From assembly GCA_044868555.1 (NCBI GenBank), contig JBIOWO010000137.1, positions 1 through 64,000 of the forward strand: a DNA stretch of 64,000 bases. The letters run 5' to 3'. Both the position numbers and the translations under genes were made by a program. The number at the start of each line of letters is the position of its first letter. Within the stretch, counting starts at the first letter, position 1. A model generated the notes under the pieces. The model was not told the DNA's origin, made no database searches, and saw only the letters and a program-made list of their open reading frames with translations. This stretch comes from JABDGM01 sp044868555. Its GTDB lineage: Bacteria > Planctomycetota > Planctomycetia > Pirellulales > Lacipirellulaceae. This document shows, in pieces, positions 62,433-64,000 of the stretch.

Positions 62433-63185
62433 ATGGCTCTAGTGACAAAAATGATCGCTAAATTGTCAATTCACCACGTATTGATTGCCAGCTTTTTTCT
62501 GGCCGGGCTAGCCCATGTTCACGCCGAAGAGGCCGCGGCCCCGCCAAGGGCGTTTGTCGATGGCACCGGGTCCGGTTGGCGGACGCTCGGCGAGCAGGAT
62601 TTTACAAACGTCAACTGCAACGCCGACACCTGGGCCTGGACCGCCGACGGCGTGAAATGCACCGGACAACCGGTCGGCGTTATTCGGTCCCAATAGTCGT
62701 TCTCCAACTTCGAGCTGGTGGCCCAGTGGAAACATCACCGCGCGGGCGGCAACTCGGGCATCTTCGTGTGGACTTCCGACGCGGCGCTGAAGGACTTGAA
62801 GCCCGGCGCGCTGCCGAAAGGCGGCATCGAAGTGCAAGTGCTCGACAACGGCTACACCGAGCAATACGAAAAATCGTCCGGCAAGAAGGGCGACTGGTTT
62901 ACCACGCACGGCGACGTGTTTCCCGTCGGCACGGCGAAGATGAAGCCGTTCGCGCCCACGTCGCCCGATGGCTCGCGGAGCTTCCCCCGCAAGCAACTAA
63001 GCCGCGGCGTCGGCGAGTGGAACCACTACTACATCCGCTGCCTCAACGGCGAAGTGCGGCTATGGGTCAACGGCGAAGAAGTCTCCGGCGGAAACGAGTG
63101 CAACCCGCGGAGCGGATACCTGTGCCTGGAGTCGGAAGGAGCGCCCGTGGAGTTCAAAGGGCTGCAAATCCGCGAGCTGCCGTAG
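62433..63185 (+). pseudogene. DUF1080 (3-keto-disaccharide hydrolase-like) gene with one in-frame amber codon
   Basis: A signal peptide (VLIASFFLAGLAHVHAE) and a DUF1080 fold are clear, but the frame has TAG at 62694-62696 inside TGQPVGVIRSQ-stop-SFSNFELVAQW. The frame continues without shift to 63185 with intact conserved segments (RAGGNSGIFVW, GGIEVQVLDNGY, GEWNHYYIRC, EFKGLQIREL). In relatives the position is an ordinary residue between VIR(S/T) and (Y/F)xNFEL. No further lesions are seen, so the mutation is recent, a sequence error, or read through. DUF1080 proteins are LamG-like and abundant in planctomycetes; some hydrolyse 3-keto-disaccharides. Confidence 0.85.
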
Positions 63186-63189
63186 TATG

Positions 63190-63228
63190 AAAACCGCCAG
63201 GGACTGTACCCTTCCCTCAGGCGGTTTT
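63190..63228 (+). terminator. Hairpin terminator after the DUF1080 gene
   Basis: aaaaccgccaggga pairs with tccct-ca-ggcggtttt around a nine-base loop; about 14 pairs with a two-base bulge, ending in a T run. The palindrome would serve either strand. Confidence 0.75.
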
Positions 63229-63803
63229 GAAGACGGTTCGAGGCGCAGGACATTGAATCAGTCTCAAGTTCGTGCGGCCAACCTCGGCATCAATCCCGAA
63301 GGGATTGTATCTTCAGCCAGGATTGCCCGAACTTGTCGAAGGCTACCCGCGGTACCCATCGCCAGAAGGAAACGACAACCTGCAAGGGTTGAATCAATTG
63401 CCGACAAGGCTGTCCACTGAGCAGTAGGCTGACTATTCGTCGTCGCGGGACTCGAACACTGCCATTCAATCCTCGGACATTATCGCCGTCGATTGTTTGC
63501 GCTGCAGAAACCAGAGCATTTCAATCATACGGCCCTCTGCCAAGATGGTTTGAAGCCACCCACATTGAAGTACCATGTGGAGCAGGAAACCGACACGGTG
63601 GCGCAAGAATCATGGAGTAAAAGTCCAGTTCGTAGGGAGACTATCCATGGCCCAGCCAACTACTGCAATACGTCGTTGGCGCCACTGGGGCTAGTTGCAT
63701 TTTGGTGTTGGGAGTGGGTATGCTGGACGCACTCTTCTTGTTGGTATATGATCTTTTGTACACTATTCGGGTGCGTTATCCGTGACGCGCTGGAGTTAGT
63801 GGT
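63229..63803. other. 575-base gap before the edge gene
   Basis: No convincing gene. A frame open through about 63638-63780 encodes a hydrophobic piece (VVGATGASCILVLGVGMLDA) without an ATG at its start and may be a relic. A small hairpin (caatcccgaagggattg) lies near 63291. Confidence 0.45.
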
Positions 63804-64000
63804 ATGTCGACGGCTCCTACGGAAAGGGATGCAATAGATGCCATTGCCCACGCGCCACCAAGAGAACGGAGCGGTTCGGTTTCATCAAACCGATTTGCTT
63901 TCCAAGACGACTGGGCCTTGTGCCATCTTCTCGAACTGCACCTTTCTGGCAGTGATTACCGAGTGGTGTTCGATTTTCACGACGACATTCTCGTACTTGA
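63804..64000 (+). CDS. Start of a protein resembling DUF4297-type dsDNA nucleases (cut at window edge)
   Basis: 65 codons are visible from an ATG at 63804 with GGAG nine bases upstream. The sequence runs MSTAPTERDAIDAIAHAPPR, then SNRFAFQDDWALCHLLELHL, then GSDYRVVFDFHDDILVL, to the right edge. A start of the type RFxFQxxWALxxLLELH...YxVxFDxHDDIxVLD resembles the N-terminus of the dsDNA nuclease domain (DUF4297) found in anti-phage systems; the matching catalytic part would lie beyond the window. I rely on memory of the family's look, so the assignment is tentative. Reading frame and ribosome site are good. Confidence 0.5.
   Translation, partial: MSTAPTERDAIDAIAHAPPRERSGSVSSNRFAFQDDWALCHLLELHLSGSDYRVVFDFHDDILVL

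Overview
The window is a GC-rich piece of a bacterial chromosome, most likely from a planctomycete of the Pirellulales type. This is inferred from gene content: a DUF1559 prepilin-like protein, several secreted proteins ending in a VPEP-transmembrane-Arg (PEP-CTERM) sorting signal with dockerin-like GDFNxDGxVDAADY repeats, a DUF4159/MoxR/DUF58/BatA cluster, a DUF1080 protein, CPXCG and Cys/Gly-rich small secreted proteins, an LptD-like outer-membrane protein, and a bacterial topoisomerase VI. I saw no rRNA, tRNA, CRISPR array, integrase or transposase gene.

Layout. 1-5.3 kb: galT-like (cut at the left edge), a GH57 glucanotransferase/amylase, bioD, and an aroE homologue that lacks its catalytic residues. 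5.3-14.9 kb: surface and secreted proteins. A cobalamin riboswitch (minus strand, 8959-9127) leads into a DUF1559 gene and a dockerin/PEP-CTERM gene; a GH27 alpha-galactosidase, a GDSL/SGNH lipase-like protein and several small proteins follow. 16-22.7 kb: an LptD/OstA-like protein and an autotransporter-repeat PEP-CTERM giant. 23-27 kb: an alpha/beta hydrolase, two overlapping small genes and a DUF4159 protein. 27.3-33.9 kb: a MoxR-DUF58-BatA-VWA operon. 33.9-39.8 kb: methyltransferase, quinone oxidoreductase, two overlapping GTPases and a zinc-ribbon membrane protein. 40.8-42.3 kb: the primary sigma factor. 44.3-51.6 kb: three consecutive amt-glnK (ammonium transporter plus P-II) operons. 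52.4-55.9 kb: topoisomerase VI A and B. 56-58.5 kb: small secreted proteins and a VWA protein. 58.8-61 kb: def and fmt, then a toxin-antitoxin remnant and a decayed second copy of the fmt 3' end. 61-63.2 kb: a CAP protein and a DUF1080 gene with an in-frame amber codon. A gene running off the right edge resembles the start of a DUF4297-type nuclease.

The most striking feature is not a gene. More than twenty short (30-260 bp) elements lie in the gaps, and occasionally inside genes. Most are built from a locus-specific 5-9 base word repeated imperfectly on one side of a short spacer and in inverted form on the other (for example agacaaggag, ccacagagacacgg, gaggtcggaggtcag, accacggattacacgg). 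Two elements (33023-33060 and 34857-34945) lie in frame inside otherwise normal proteins, and others form a signal peptide or the C-terminus of a protein. This suggests a mobile or actively generated repeat class that I cannot assign to a known system.

Functional threads: nitrogen (three P-II controlled ammonium channels), polysaccharide use (GH57, GH27, GalT, esterase, DUF1080), envelope building (LptD, PEP-CTERM substrates, MoxR/VWA cluster), and housekeeping (sigma factor, peptide deformylase, formyltransferase, topoisomerase VI).
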